A stretch of DNA of 43,541 nt from CAVSDF01 sp963726715. GTDB taxonomy: Bacteria; Bacteroidota; Rhodothermia; Rhodothermales; BA12. The notes beneath the pieces were generated by a model. That model had not been told where the DNA came from. It saw nothing but the letters and a program-made list of their open reading frames with translations, and searched no databases. The DNA is taken from NCBI GenBank assembly GCA_963726715.1, contig CAVSDF010000002.1, positions 1 through 43,541 on the forward strand, in the 5' to 3' direction. Below, piece after piece: positions 1-10,677 of the stretch. The translations under genes and the position numbers were made by a program. How positions within the stretch are numbered: the stretch's first letter is position 1; the number at the start of each line of letters is the position of its first letter.

Positions 1-129
1 CGGCAACCGTCACGCGCACCGAGCGCCCGGTCGGGACCCAGATCAACTCGGGCGCGGGCTGCGCGTGGAGCGGCGGTGCGAGGGCGGCGGCGAGGCCAGA
101 ACGATGGCGAGGGAGGCGATGTGGCGCAT
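1..129 (-). CDS. N-terminal fragment of a secreted protein (partial, one frame break)
   Basis: The gene starts at the ATG at 129 and runs off the left edge. The first residues (MRHIASLAIVLA) begin a signal peptide, but that frame stops soon after. Restoring one base near position 94, where a CCC run appears to have lost a C, continues the leader as LAAALAPPLHAQ followed by PAPELIWVPTGRSVRVTVA. This gives a normal hydrophobic core and an A-X-A type cleavage site before Gln. The mature protein cannot be identified from about 20 residues. It lies downstream of gcvH on the same strand, with a 126-base gap, so it may have its own promoter. Confidence 0.5.
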
Positions 130-255
130 GGCATCGGCGATAAAAGACCGTCGGCAAAATGCCACCTCGCCCCGACCTCCGCGCGCCCGTCAGCGCCGTC
201 CGCGCGCTCCGATGCGGCAAGACATACCGGAGCGCCGCCCGCACACGACCGTCGA

Positions 256-635
256 TTATCCCGCGTGGGCCGTGTAGGCGTCGGCGTCGAGGAGGGCGGC
301 GACCAGGCCGCGTCGTCGACGGTGATCTTCACCATCCAGCCCTGCCCGTACGGGTCGTCGTTGACGAACTCCGGGTTGGCGTCGAGCGTGTCGTTGATCT
401 CGGCGATGGTGCCTGCGACGGGCATGAAGAGGTCGGAGACGGTCTTGACGGCCTCGACGGTGCCGAACGACTCCTCAGCCGCGAAGTGCTCGCCGACGAG
501 CGGCATCGTCACGAAGACGATGGAGCCGAGTTCGCCCTGCGCGAAGTCGGTGACGCCGATGGTGGCGGTGTCGCCGTCGAGGCGCACCCACTCGTGGTCC
601 TTCGTGTAGCGGAGTTCGGCGGGGATGGTGGACAT
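256..635 (-). CDS. gcvH: glycine cleavage system H protein (frame break near the 3' end)
   Basis: This is the lipoyl carrier of the glycine cleavage system, which shuttles the aminomethyl group between the P, T and L proteins. The ATG at 635 opens MSTIPAELRYTKDHEWV, and the body has the family pattern with FGTVEAVKTVSDLFMPV around the lipoylated Lys. The annotated frame loses similarity after the VKITVDDA segment. One missing base near 305-312 restores the expected tail LVAALLDADAYTAHAG and a TAA at 256-258, giving about 126 residues, the usual family length. No gcvP or gcvT is visible here. It follows accC on the same strand after 113 bases. The identification is firm; whether the frame break is biological is doubtful. 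Confidence 0.92.
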
Positions 636-748
636 CGCGGGGCGGGGCTGCAAGGATGGAGGAGGAGTCGCGCCGAAGCTACGACGCCGCACCCGCCGCC
701 CGGCTCAGCCGATCCCGTCGACCTCAACGCCGAGCACCTCCACAACCC

Positions 749-2132
<1,384 letters not shown>

Positions 2133-2148
2133 TTCGGCAGAGGATTGT

Positions 2149-2229
2149 GTATGGGGAATTGGGTATGGGAGATCGGGCACAGGAAATGACGCGGAGAATC
2201 GTCACCGATTCCCAATCCCCCATACCCCA
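2149..2229. repeat. imperfect inverted repeat in the accB-accC spacer
   Basis: Left arm 2149-2176 (GTATGGGGAATTGGGTATGG and onward to GATCGG) pairs imperfectly with right arm 2205-2229 (CCGATTCCCAATCCCCCATA and onward). The arms are low-complexity G/A-rich and C/T-rich tracts, clearly lower in GC than the flanking genes. It fills the 121-base spacer between two genes that are normally tightly coupled. Confidence 0.55.
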
Positions 2230-2253
2230 TCATCCAGACCCCATCTCCTCCCC

Positions 2254-2790
2254 TCAATCCGGCTCGACGATGAAGAGCGGCTGGTCGTACTCGACCGGCT
2301 GGGCGTTCTCGACGAGGATCTGCCGGAGCGTGCCCGCGACCTCGCTCTCGACCTCGTTCATCAGCTTCATCGCTTCGATGATGCACAGCACCTGTCCCTT
2401 GGCGATGCGGTCGCCGACAGAGACGAAGACGGGCGAGTCGGGCGAGGGCGAGCCGTAGAACGTGCCGACGATGGGCGCCTTGACCGTCTCGCCGCTGATC
2501 GCGGGGGCCGGCGTCGAGGCGGCGGTGAAGGCAGGTGCGGCGGTCGGCACCGGGGCGGCAGGGGCGGCGGGCGCAGCGGCGGGGGCCGGCGGGGCGTAGC
2601 CGTAGCCGGGAGGTGCCATCGGGGGCATCCCCATCGGCATCATCGGCGGGAAGGCCGGGGCCTGCTGGACGGAGAACGAGGTCGCGTGGCGGCGCACGAC
2701 GAGCTTGAGGCCGTCCTGCTCGACCTCCACTTCCTCGGCGCCGCTCTCGGCGATGATGCGCAGCAGTTCCTTGATGTCGGAGAGGTTCAC
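2254..2790 (-). CDS. accB: biotin carboxyl carrier protein of acetyl-CoA carboxylase
   Basis: This is the biotin carrier, carboxylated by AccC and then donating CO2 to acetyl-CoA through AccA/AccD. The layout is an N-terminal NLSDIKELLRIIAESGAEEV helix region, then a Pro/Ala/Met-rich flexible linker (about residues 40-95), then the biotinyl domain with CIIEAMKLMNEVESEVAG, where the Lys of EAMKLMN is the biotin site, ending in FIVEPD. It has 178 residues and an intact frame. The start is a GTG at 2790, matching where the family N-terminus begins; no ATG lies close by in frame. It is 80 bases downstream of efp and upstream of accC, the order known from many bacteria. Confidence 0.95.
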   Translation of the reverse strand: MNLSDIKELLRIIAESGAEEVEVEQDGLKLVVRRHATSFSVQQAPAFPPMMPMGMPPMAPPGYGYAPPAPAAAPAAPAAPVPTAAPAFTAASTPAPAISGETVKAPIVGTFYGSPSPDSPVFVSVGDRIAKGQVLCIIEAMKLMNEVESEVAGTLRQILVENAQPVEYDQPLFIVEPD

Positions 2791-2870
2791 GGGCGTCGTC
2801 AGGTCTGGGGGGAGGCGCGCGGACGCGCCGGGGGAAGGACTCGGATGCAGCGGCTCAGGTGCCGGTTCGG

Positions 2871-3444
2871 TCAGTTGCCGGTCGAGACGCGGGTGATGTA
2901 CGCGCCCGAGTCGGTGTTGACGCGGATCACATCGCCTTCGTTGAGGAAGAGCGGCACGAGCACGGTGGCACCGGACTCGACGACGGCGGGCTTGGTGGCG
3001 CCCGTCGCGGTGTCGCCCTTGAGGCCGGGGTCGGTCTGCGTGATGACGAGTTCGACCGACGGCGAGATCTCGCTCGTGAGCGGCTGCTCGGTCTCGGCGT
3101 TGAACATGATGTCGATCGACGCCGCCCTCCTTGAGGTACGGGCGGGCCGGGATGATGTGCTTGGGCACGCTCACCTGGTCGTAGGTCTCGGTGTTCATGA
3201 AGTGCAGTCCCATCTCGTCCTCGTAGAGGAACTGGTGGCTGCGCCGCTCGACGCGCGCCGTCTCGACGCGCTCGCCCGCGCGCCACGTGTTGTCGACGAC
3301 CTTGCCGGTGCGGATGTTCTTGAGCTTCGAGCGCACGAACGCGCCGCCCTTTCCGGGCTTGACGTGCATGAACTCGATGATGGTCCAGAGGTCGTTGTTC
3401 CACTGGAGAACGAGGCCGTTTCGGAAGTCGCTGGTGTCTGCCAT
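2871..3444 (-). CDS. efp: translation elongation factor P (one frame break)
   Basis: EF-P binds ribosomes stalled on polyproline and promotes peptide bond formation. The ATG at 3444 opens MADTSDFRNGLVLQWNNDLW. The PGKGGAF loop holds the tip residue as Lys32, the Lys type rather than the Arg type; no modification enzyme gene is seen nearby. The KOW and OB domains follow, and the protein ends AYITRVSTGN. The frame breaks near 3120-3126 (GGC GGC GTC then an extra g before ATC GAC ATC ATG); removing one base joins the halves to about 190 residues, the normal length. The extra base fits the doubled-wobble pattern seen in hppA (GTC/GTG). It is the first gene of the efp-accB-accC-gcvH run. Confidence 0.95.
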
Positions 3445-3605
3445 CGGGAGGATCGGGGGCGCTGCCGGGGCCTGCCGCCGGGGCAGGCGCGCCGGTCGGG
3501 CGCGGAAGGGGATGCGGGGAATGTAGCCGCGCAAGATAACCCGGCCGCACGGCGGTGCGTTCGCGGGGACGCGCGAAGGAGGCGGCGCGGGACGCGCGGT
3601 GGCCG

Positions 3606-3702
3606 TACGCCCCCTCCGCCCTTCGGGCACCTCCCCCGCGACTTCGCGGGGCAGGACAGCCGCGTAGGCCGTTCAGGCCGCAGCGGCAGGTGGGGTGCCA
3701 CG
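3606..3702 (-). repeat. family A dispersed palindromic element, copy 1
   Basis: Read on the minus strand it starts CCCCACCTGC, passes a GC-rich hairpin (CCCCGCGAAGTCGCGGGG) and ends GAAGGGCGGAGGGGGC. The same order of blocks occurs at 6297, 10492 and 41965. This copy sits in the efp/hppA divergent region, so it cannot be acting as a terminator for either gene. Confidence 0.7.
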
Positions 3703-3759
3703 GTGGTTTTCGCCATCTCTTGCCCGAACCCCACCCTGCGCCGAGGGGGACGGTGGTGG

Positions 3760-3767
3760 TACCTTTG
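3760..3767 (+). promoter_or_regulatory. candidate -7 promoter element for hppA
   Basis: TACCTTTG matches the Bacteroidota-type consensus TAnnTTTG exactly. It lies 124 bases upstream of the hppA ATG, implying a leader of about 115 bases. No clear -33 TTG element is seen at the right distance. Confidence 0.4.
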
Positions 3768-3890
3768 CGGTGCTCACGGGAGCGTGGAAGCGTCCACTGC
3801 GGCGGCCAAACCTCCGAACCGGTTTCGCCGAGGTCCGCCCGCACTGTCTGGGGAGGCCGACGGCGGATCATTTCCCGTCCTCATCCTTCG

Positions 3891-6224
<2,334 letters not shown>

Positions 6225-6296
6225 GCGCCCGGTCTTGCCACGCGCCCCGCCCTGCCTCTGTGGTATGGCGGGGCGCGGTGCGTTCGGCTCCACCTG

Positions 6297-6394
6297 CCGC
6301 CCCCACCTGCTACTGCGCGCTCGTCGCGCTCCGCAGCGATCCTCCCCCGTGGTCGCGGGGGAGGTGGCCGAAGGCCAGAGGGGGTGTACCGCCA
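6297..6394 (+). repeat. family A dispersed palindromic element, copy 2
   Basis: Blocks in order: CCCCCACCTGCTACTGCGCG, GCGCTCCGCAGCGATC, then the hairpin CCTCCCCCGTGGTCGCGGGG and GAGG, then GGCCGAAGGCCAGAGGGGG. It lies between the convergent hppA and CYTH genes, where the strong hairpin could also end transcription from both sides. Confidence 0.7.
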
Positions 6395-6404
6395 CCGCCC
6401 CCCG

Positions 6405-6917
6405 TCACCCCACCAGATCCGCGTACGACCGCGCCTCCAGCACCGCGCCGTCCAGCCCCAACGCCGTGCGCATCACATCGGCGTCGGCGGTGAGGGTGGC
6501 GAGGTCGTGCGTGCCGTCGGTGTCGATGGCCTCGACTTCGACGAACGTGCCTAGCCCGGTGACGGTGTCGAGGTGGATCTTGACGTGGCCGACGAAGGCG
6601 ATCTCGCGCGTCTTGTCGACGACCGTCCGCACGCCGAGCGCCGCCGTCAGGGCCGCGCCGACGTCTGCCGCCGCGTCGGGCGTAAGGCGCGCAAGCGTCA
6701 CGTCGGAGCGCTTGACGCCTGCGATGTCGGCGCGGGTGTAGGCGATGAGGGCGGTCTCGACGGTGCCCTCGCGCAGTTTCAGCCGCCCGTTCGGCGCGTC
6801 GAAGTACGTGTCGCGCTGCCGGTCGATGCCCACCCACCGGGGCAAGAGAGAGGCGAGCCGTTCGCGGACAGGCGCGAGGTCGGCGACGCGGGCCTTGAAC
6901 TCGGCGTTGAGGGGCAT
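6405..6917 (-). CDS. CYTH-domain protein (class IV adenylate cyclase / triphosphatase superfamily)
   Basis: 170 residues, ATG at 6917. The N-terminus MPLNAEFKARV carries the ExExK-like signature in degenerate form (N-A-E-F-K), followed by DTYFDAPNGRLKLREG, the typical CYTH strand with Arg/Lys substrate contacts. Later come VDKTREIAFVGHVKIHLDTV and FVEVEAI, which supplies the acidic metal ligands. CYTH proteins hydrolyse or cyclise triphosphates in a beta-tunnel; the substrate here cannot be read from sequence. It is 10 bases downstream of the nucleotidyltransferase gene and almost certainly in the same transcript, hinting at a joint nucleotide-related role. Confidence 0.85.
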   Translation of the reverse strand: MPLNAEFKARVADLAPVRERLASLLPRWVGIDRQRDTYFDAPNGRLKLREGTVETALIAYTRADIAGVKRSDVTLARLTPDAAADVGAALTAALGVRTVVDKTREIAFVGHVKIHLDTVTGLGTFVEVEAIDTDGTHDLATLTADADVMRTALGLDGAVLEARSYADLVG

Positions 6918-6927
6918 CGGGGCGGGG

Positions 6928-7778
6928 TCAGAAGGTGGGGCCGAAGGTGCGGCGGAGGGTGTCGAGGGCGAAGGCGTCGAGGAGGGCCGTCGGGGGCGTC
7001 GCGCGCGAGGCGACCGGCGAGGCAGCGCGCAGTTCGGGAGGCGTGTCGCGGCGGCGGGGCGAGATGCGGGCGAGTTCGGCCTCGATCCACTCGTGAAGGA
7101 CGGCGTCGCGCGGCTCGGCCTCGCGCTCGGTGCTCTGCCGTTTCCGCGCGATCAGGGCGTCGAGGGCGGCGCGGACATCCGGCTCGTCGAGCGTCGCGGC
7201 GACGAGGTCAGCGAGGGGCGTCGGCGGGCGCGGGGCGGCGCCGTCGCCACCCGGCATCCGGTCGATCCAGCGGACGGCGAGGAGCGGACGGAGGGCGTAG
7301 AGGTACTTCTTGGCCCGCACGGTCTCGCCGCCGAGGTCCGCGCGCACGGTCCGGTGCGCCATGCTGCGGTAGTGATAGCGGGCGCGCGCCGGGTCGTAGA
7401 AACGGTCGTAGAGGCTGCGCACCCCGTCGGCGAAGGCGGCGTCGCAGCGGTAGACGAGTGGCGAGCCGAGCCACTCGCCGAGCGGCGGGTTCGAGACGCG
7501 CAGCAGGCGCAGGGCCTTGTGAAGCTCCCATCCGCTCAGGTCCATGTCGTCGTCGATGGGGCGCTCGATCACGTCGCGCGGCACGTCGAGCGCGAGCAGA
7601 TCGGCAGGCGGACGCGCGTAGACGAAGCGGACGTCGAAGTCGCTGTCGGCAGAGGCGAATCCCCACGCCCGCGACCCGACTCGCAGGCGAAGAGCACGCG
7701 CACGCCCTTCTCCGCCTCGACCGCGGCCAGTCGGCGCAGCGCCTCGGCACGGCGGTCGGGCGGCAGGGCAGTGTCCAT
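6928..7778 (-). CDS. predicted nucleotidyltransferase (COG3541-like, one frame break)
   Basis: The N-terminus is read from MDTALPPDRRAEALRRLAAV, then EKGVRVLFACES joins GSRAWGFASADSDFDVRF after restoring one G in a G run near 7680. That gives the nucleotidyltransferase signature GS-x8-DxD (S-D-S-D-F-D-V-R). The long C-terminal part (ERPIDDDMDLSGWELHKAL, RSLYDRFYDPARARYHYRSM, RAKKYLYALRPLLAVRWID) is typical of the COG3541 family, whose substrate is unknown. It is about 283 residues long; an alternative ATG at 7793 would add five residues. The CYTH gene follows after 10 bases. Confidence 0.85.
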
Positions 7779-7828
7779 TTCGGCAGTTCTCATGTGACGA
7801 TTCGGGCATCGGCAGTCAGCAGCGGCCG

Positions 7829-8647
7829 TCAGGTGGCGATGCTGGTGCGGAGGGTGAAGACGGCGGCGTAGTGACAGATGCTGCCGGCGAGCACGAAGCC
7901 GTGCCAGATGGCGTGGTCGTAGCGGCGGTCGCGCAGGAAGAAGAAGACGCCCCCGCTGTAGGCCAGTCCGCCGCCGATGAGCCAGGCGAGCGCGGCGCCC
8001 GAGAGCGAGGCGGCGAGCGGCTTCAGAAACAGCACGACGAGCCACCCCATCGCCACGTAGAACCACGTCATGTTGTTCTCGAACCGCCGCCGGGAGAAGA
8101 TCTTGAAGAGCGTCCCGCCAGCGGCGAGCGACCAGACGAGGCCCAGCAGCAGCGCGCCCAGTCGCCCACCGATGCCGACGAGCGCGAACGGCGTGTACGT
8201 GCCAGCGATGAGGTACAGGATGGCGAGGTGATCGGCGAGGCGCATCTTGATCTTGCGCTCGGGCTCGAGAACCGCGTGGTAGGCTGTCGAGGCGCCATAG
8301 AGCACGACGAGCGAGGCGCCGAAGACCGCCGCCGACGTGACCAGCGCCGCCGATCCGCTCGCCACGGCGAGGGCCACGAGCACGCCCGCTCCAACCGCGC
8401 TCGCCACCAGCCCCGCGCCGTGCGTGAGCGTGTTGGCCCACTCCTCCGCCGTCCGCACGAGCGCGACCGCCGCATCGGCCGCACCCTCGACGACCGCTTC
8501 GACGGCATCGGCAGCGGTGGCCGCGCCGCCGTGGTCGGGCACCGCGCGCGCGCCCCCTCCACGGCGTCGGCGCCACGCGGCAAGTCCGATGGCCGCGCCC
8601 GAAATGGCGGTCACGGCGGAAGTGGCAAGGATCGGGACGAGACGCAT
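7829..8647 (-). CDS. hemolysin III / PAQR family membrane protein
   Basis: 272 residues with seven predicted membrane helices in the C-terminal 210. Family hallmarks are ANTLTHGAGLVASAVGAGVL (conserved first-helix His), YGASTAYHAVL (S-x3-H), RLADHLAILYLIAGTYTPF (the H-x2-YLIAGTYTP signature) and a final RYDHAIWHGFVLAGSICHY (H-x3-H). These His/Asp/Ser residues form the zinc site known in PAQR receptors. In bacteria the role is membrane-energy or lipid homeostasis, and lytic activity is doubtful. Odd: about 65 residues precede the usual start, comprising a lone membrane segment, an Arg-rich stretch and an Ala-rich helix. The start at 8647 is the only ATG that includes the first segment; a shorter start is possible. 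Confidence 0.88.
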   Translation of the reverse strand: MRLVPILATSAVTAISGAAIGLAAWRRRRGGGARAVPDHGGAATAADAVEAVVEGAADAAVALVRTAEEWANTLTHGAGLVASAVGAGVLVALAVASGSAALVTSAAVFGASLVVLYGASTAYHAVLEPERKIKMRLADHLAILYLIAGTYTPFALVGIGGRLGALLLGLVWSLAAGGTLFKIFSRRRFENNMTWFYVAMGWLVVLFLKPLAASLSGAALAWLIGGGLAYSGGVFFFLRDRRYDHAIWHGFVLAGSICHYAAVFTLRTSIAT

Positions 8648-8719
8648 GGCGGGGAGAAATCTGTCGAGTCGGGCGCCTCCAACGCCGCACCAGCGCTATA
8701 GATCACACGCTCAATAGAG

Positions 8720-8739
8720 ATGCGACGGCAACGTCGCAT
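8720..8739. other. perfect hairpin with a GCAA tetraloop
   Basis: ATGCGACG, GCAA, CGTCGCAT: an 8-base perfect stem closed by a GNRA-type loop when read on the plus strand. It lies downstream of the acyltransferase gene and upstream of the hemolysin III gene, both on the minus strand. No T tract follows, so a terminator role is only a guess. Confidence 0.4.
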
Positions 8740-8846
8740 CCGTCGGAGACGTGCGGGCACGCCGCGTCCTGCGCCCGCATCCCCATCGCATCCGCCGCAG
8801 AGACGCAGAACGGGGCCACGCAGAACGGGGCGGCGACGCAGGCGCG

Positions 8847-9731
8847 TCACGGCAGCGGGTGCGTGGCCTCGTACTCGGCCAGATCGGCGCGCATCGTCTC
8901 GCGGACGGTGGCGAGGAGGGCCGGCAGGTCGCGGCGCGTGAGGCCGCGGGTCTCGACGGGCGGGTGGGTGCGAACCGTCGCGCGGCCCGGGCGGGAGACG
9001 CGGCGGCGCTCATCGAGCAGGCGGTAGACGCCGCGCATGGTGACGGGCACGACCGGCACGGCGGCGTCGACGGCGAGGGCGAAGGCGCCGCGCTCGAACG
9101 GCAGCATCCCGCCGCCGAACGAGCGGATGCCCTCGGCGAAGAGCAGCACGCTCGTCCCGGCGCCGATGCGCGCGGCGGCCTCGGCGAGGCTCTGCACCGC
9201 CCGCCGCGCGTCGCGCTTGTCGACGAAGAGCGACGGCGACTGCGCGAGCGCGGCCCCGATGATCGGTGCCTCGCGCAGCTGCTCCTTGGCCATGAACGCG
9301 AACGGCGCCGGGAGGGCAGCGAGGGAGACCGGGATGTCGAGCGCCGTCTGATGGTTGCCGACGAACACGACGGGTCCGATGCGCCCCCAGTCGATGCCCG
9401 AGCGGTCGTCGCCGTCGATGGCGAACCCACCGGCGGCGAGGATCGGCACGGCCCAGCGGCGGCCCCACGTGTGGAAGTTGGCGGCGGCGCCGGGGCCGAG
9501 CGCGGCGGACGTGTGCTCGCGGGTGGCGCGGCGGGCGAGGCGGCGGTGCGTGGCGACCTGCCCGGCGCCCATCGCCGCGCCCCACAGGATCGTCACGGCG
9601 GCGACGGCGGTGAAGCGCGCGCGGGCGGCGGCGGTCACGGCGAGCACATCCTCGCACGTCGGCGCCGGCGCGTCGGCAGACGCCGGATCGGCGGTGAGCA
9701 CGGGGGAGGGCATCGGGGGCGGGGAGGGCAT
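8847..9731 (-). CDS. plsC: 1-acyl-sn-glycerol-3-phosphate acyltransferase family protein
   Basis: PlsC-type enzymes transfer a second acyl chain to lysophosphatidate on the inner membrane face. The 294-residue protein has the NHQTALDIPV block (HX4D catalytic motif), SPSLFVDKRDARRAVQSL, then LLFAEGIRSFGGGMLPFERG (the F-x-EG-x-R substrate motif) and AVPVVPVTMRG. One hydrophobic segment precedes the catalytic domain (about residues 40-58). The first 35 residues are low complexity, so translation may begin at the second Met instead. It is divergent from the outer-membrane barrel gene at 9827, with 95 bases between them. Confidence 0.9.
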   Translation of the reverse strand: MPSPPPMPSPVLTADPASADAPAPTCEDVLAVTAAARARFTAVAAVTILWGAAMGAGQVATHRRLARRATREHTSAALGPGAAANFHTWGRRWAVPILAAGGFAIDGDDRSGIDWGRIGPVVFVGNHQTALDIPVSLAALPAPFAFMAKEQLREAPIIGAALAQSPSLFVDKRDARRAVQSLAEAAARIGAGTSVLLFAEGIRSFGGGMLPFERGAFALAVDAAVPVVPVTMRGVYRLLDERRRVSRPGRATVRTHPPVETRGLTRRDLPALLATVRETMRADLAEYEATHPLP

Positions 9732-9765
9732 CGGGAAGGGGACCGGGAGCGCCCGTCGCCGCGCC

Positions 9766-9773
9766 TACCTTCG
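9766..9773 (+). promoter_or_regulatory. candidate -7 promoter element for the 9827 barrel gene
   Basis: TACCTTCG differs by one base from TAnnTTTG and lies 53 bases upstream of the ATG at 9827. No convincing -33 element is visible. Confidence 0.3.
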
Positions 9774-9826
9774 CGGGGATCGCGTGCCGCTCGGGCGCGC
9801 TCTTCCGGTGCGCCGCCAAGGTAACG

Positions 9827-10489
9827 ATGTCCCGACTCTCCGCTCTTCCCCTCGCCACCGCCACCGTCGCCTTCGCGGCCGCGCTCGTCGCTCCGACTGC
9901 CGATGCCCAGCTTCGCGGCGGCCTCGCCATCGGCGCGAGCGGCTACACGCTGACCGGCAGCGAGAAGACGGACTTCACGCCGCGCGGCGCGCTCGGGGCG
10001 CGGATGTGGATCGAGCAGGAGGTCCGCCCCGGCATCGCCGTCGGCACCGGCGTCGCGTACCTCGCCAAGGGCGCGCGCGGCACGGCCCGCGTCGGCGACC
10101 TGTTTCCCGGCGAATCTGGCCCCGACCGCACGCTCTCGCTCCGCATCGACGCAGCGTTCATCGAGATCCCGTTGACGCTCTCGCTTGCCGGGCCGCAGAT
10201 CGGGCCGCTGCACACGCAGGTCTACGCCGGACCGTTCGTCGGCTTCCGGCAGGACGCGACCCTCGATTATGCCGTCGCAGGCGCGCCGTTCACCGGACGC
10301 GAGCGGGACGAGAGCATCCGCCCGCGCGAGTTCGGCGCCGCAGGGGGCCTCATGTTCCGCATCGACGCCGACGCGTTCGGCGAGTTGGTCGCGGGCGTCC
10401 ACGTCTCTGGCGGCCTCACCAACACGCGCACGAGCGAGCCGCCGCTGCGCACGCTCGGCGCGCTCGTGTTCGTCGGCGTCGGGTTCTGA
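9827..10489 (+). CDS. outer membrane beta-barrel protein
   Basis: 220 residues. A signal peptide with a clean cleavage site (AALVAPTADAQ, about residue 27) is followed by alternating hydrophobic strands such as LRGGLAIGASGYTL, GIAVGTGVAYLAKGA, FIEIPLTLSLA and TQVYAGPFVGFRQDA. The protein ends in TLGALVFVGVGF, with the aromatic last residue typical of BAM-assembled barrels. It matches the general porin-family layout (about eight strands), common and mostly uncharacterised in Bacteroidota-like bacteria. Translation starts without a recognisable ribosome-binding sequence. It is convergent with the TonB receptor gene. The function is not known beyond an outer-membrane location. Confidence 0.8.
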   Translation: MSRLSALPLATATVAFAAALVAPTADAQLRGGLAIGASGYTLTGSEKTDFTPRGALGARMWIEQEVRPGIAVGTGVAYLAKGARGTARVGDLFPGESGPDRTLSLRIDAAFIEIPLTLSLAGPQIGPLHTQVYAGPFVGFRQDATLDYAVAGAPFTGRERDESIRPREFGAAGGLMFRIDADAFGELVAGVHVSGGLTNTRTSEPPLRTLGALVFVGVGF

Positions 10490-10491
10490 AG

Positions 10492-10576
10492 CGCCCCCTC
10501 CTGCCGCTGCACGCGCTCCGCGGCGGTCCTCCCCCGCGACCGCGGGGAGGTGTCTCGCGCAGGGACGGAGGGGGCA
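10492..10576 (+). repeat. family A dispersed palindromic element, copy 3
   Basis: CGCCCCCTCCTGCCGCTGCA, GCGCTCCGCGGCGGTCC, hairpin TCCCCCGCGACCGCGGGGAG, tail GGGACGGAGGGGGC. It sits three bases after the stop codon of the barrel gene, between convergent genes. Confidence 0.7.
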
Positions 10577-10591
10577 TCCCCCCAACGTCGA

Positions 10592-10626
10592 CGCCCCTGC
10601 CCCATCGGGACGACGGAGCAGGGGCG
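10592..10626. terminator. candidate bidirectional terminator hairpin
   Basis: CGCCCCTGC (10592-10600) pairs perfectly with GCAGGGGCG (10618-10626) across a 17-base loop. It lies between two convergent genes. There is no T tract, so intrinsic termination is uncertain. Confidence 0.35.
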
Positions 10627-10677
10627 GACGTGGGGCCGGGCGGTGTGGGGCTGCCTGGCACCCGAGTGGCGACGGGA

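Larger units (their letters stand above)
3445..3890. other. 446-base divergent intergenic region between efp and hppA
   Basis: No gene is supported here. It contains a family A palindromic element (3606-3702) and a good -7 box for hppA (3760-3767). The first 90 bases upstream of efp contain no motif I can support. Confidence 0.6.
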
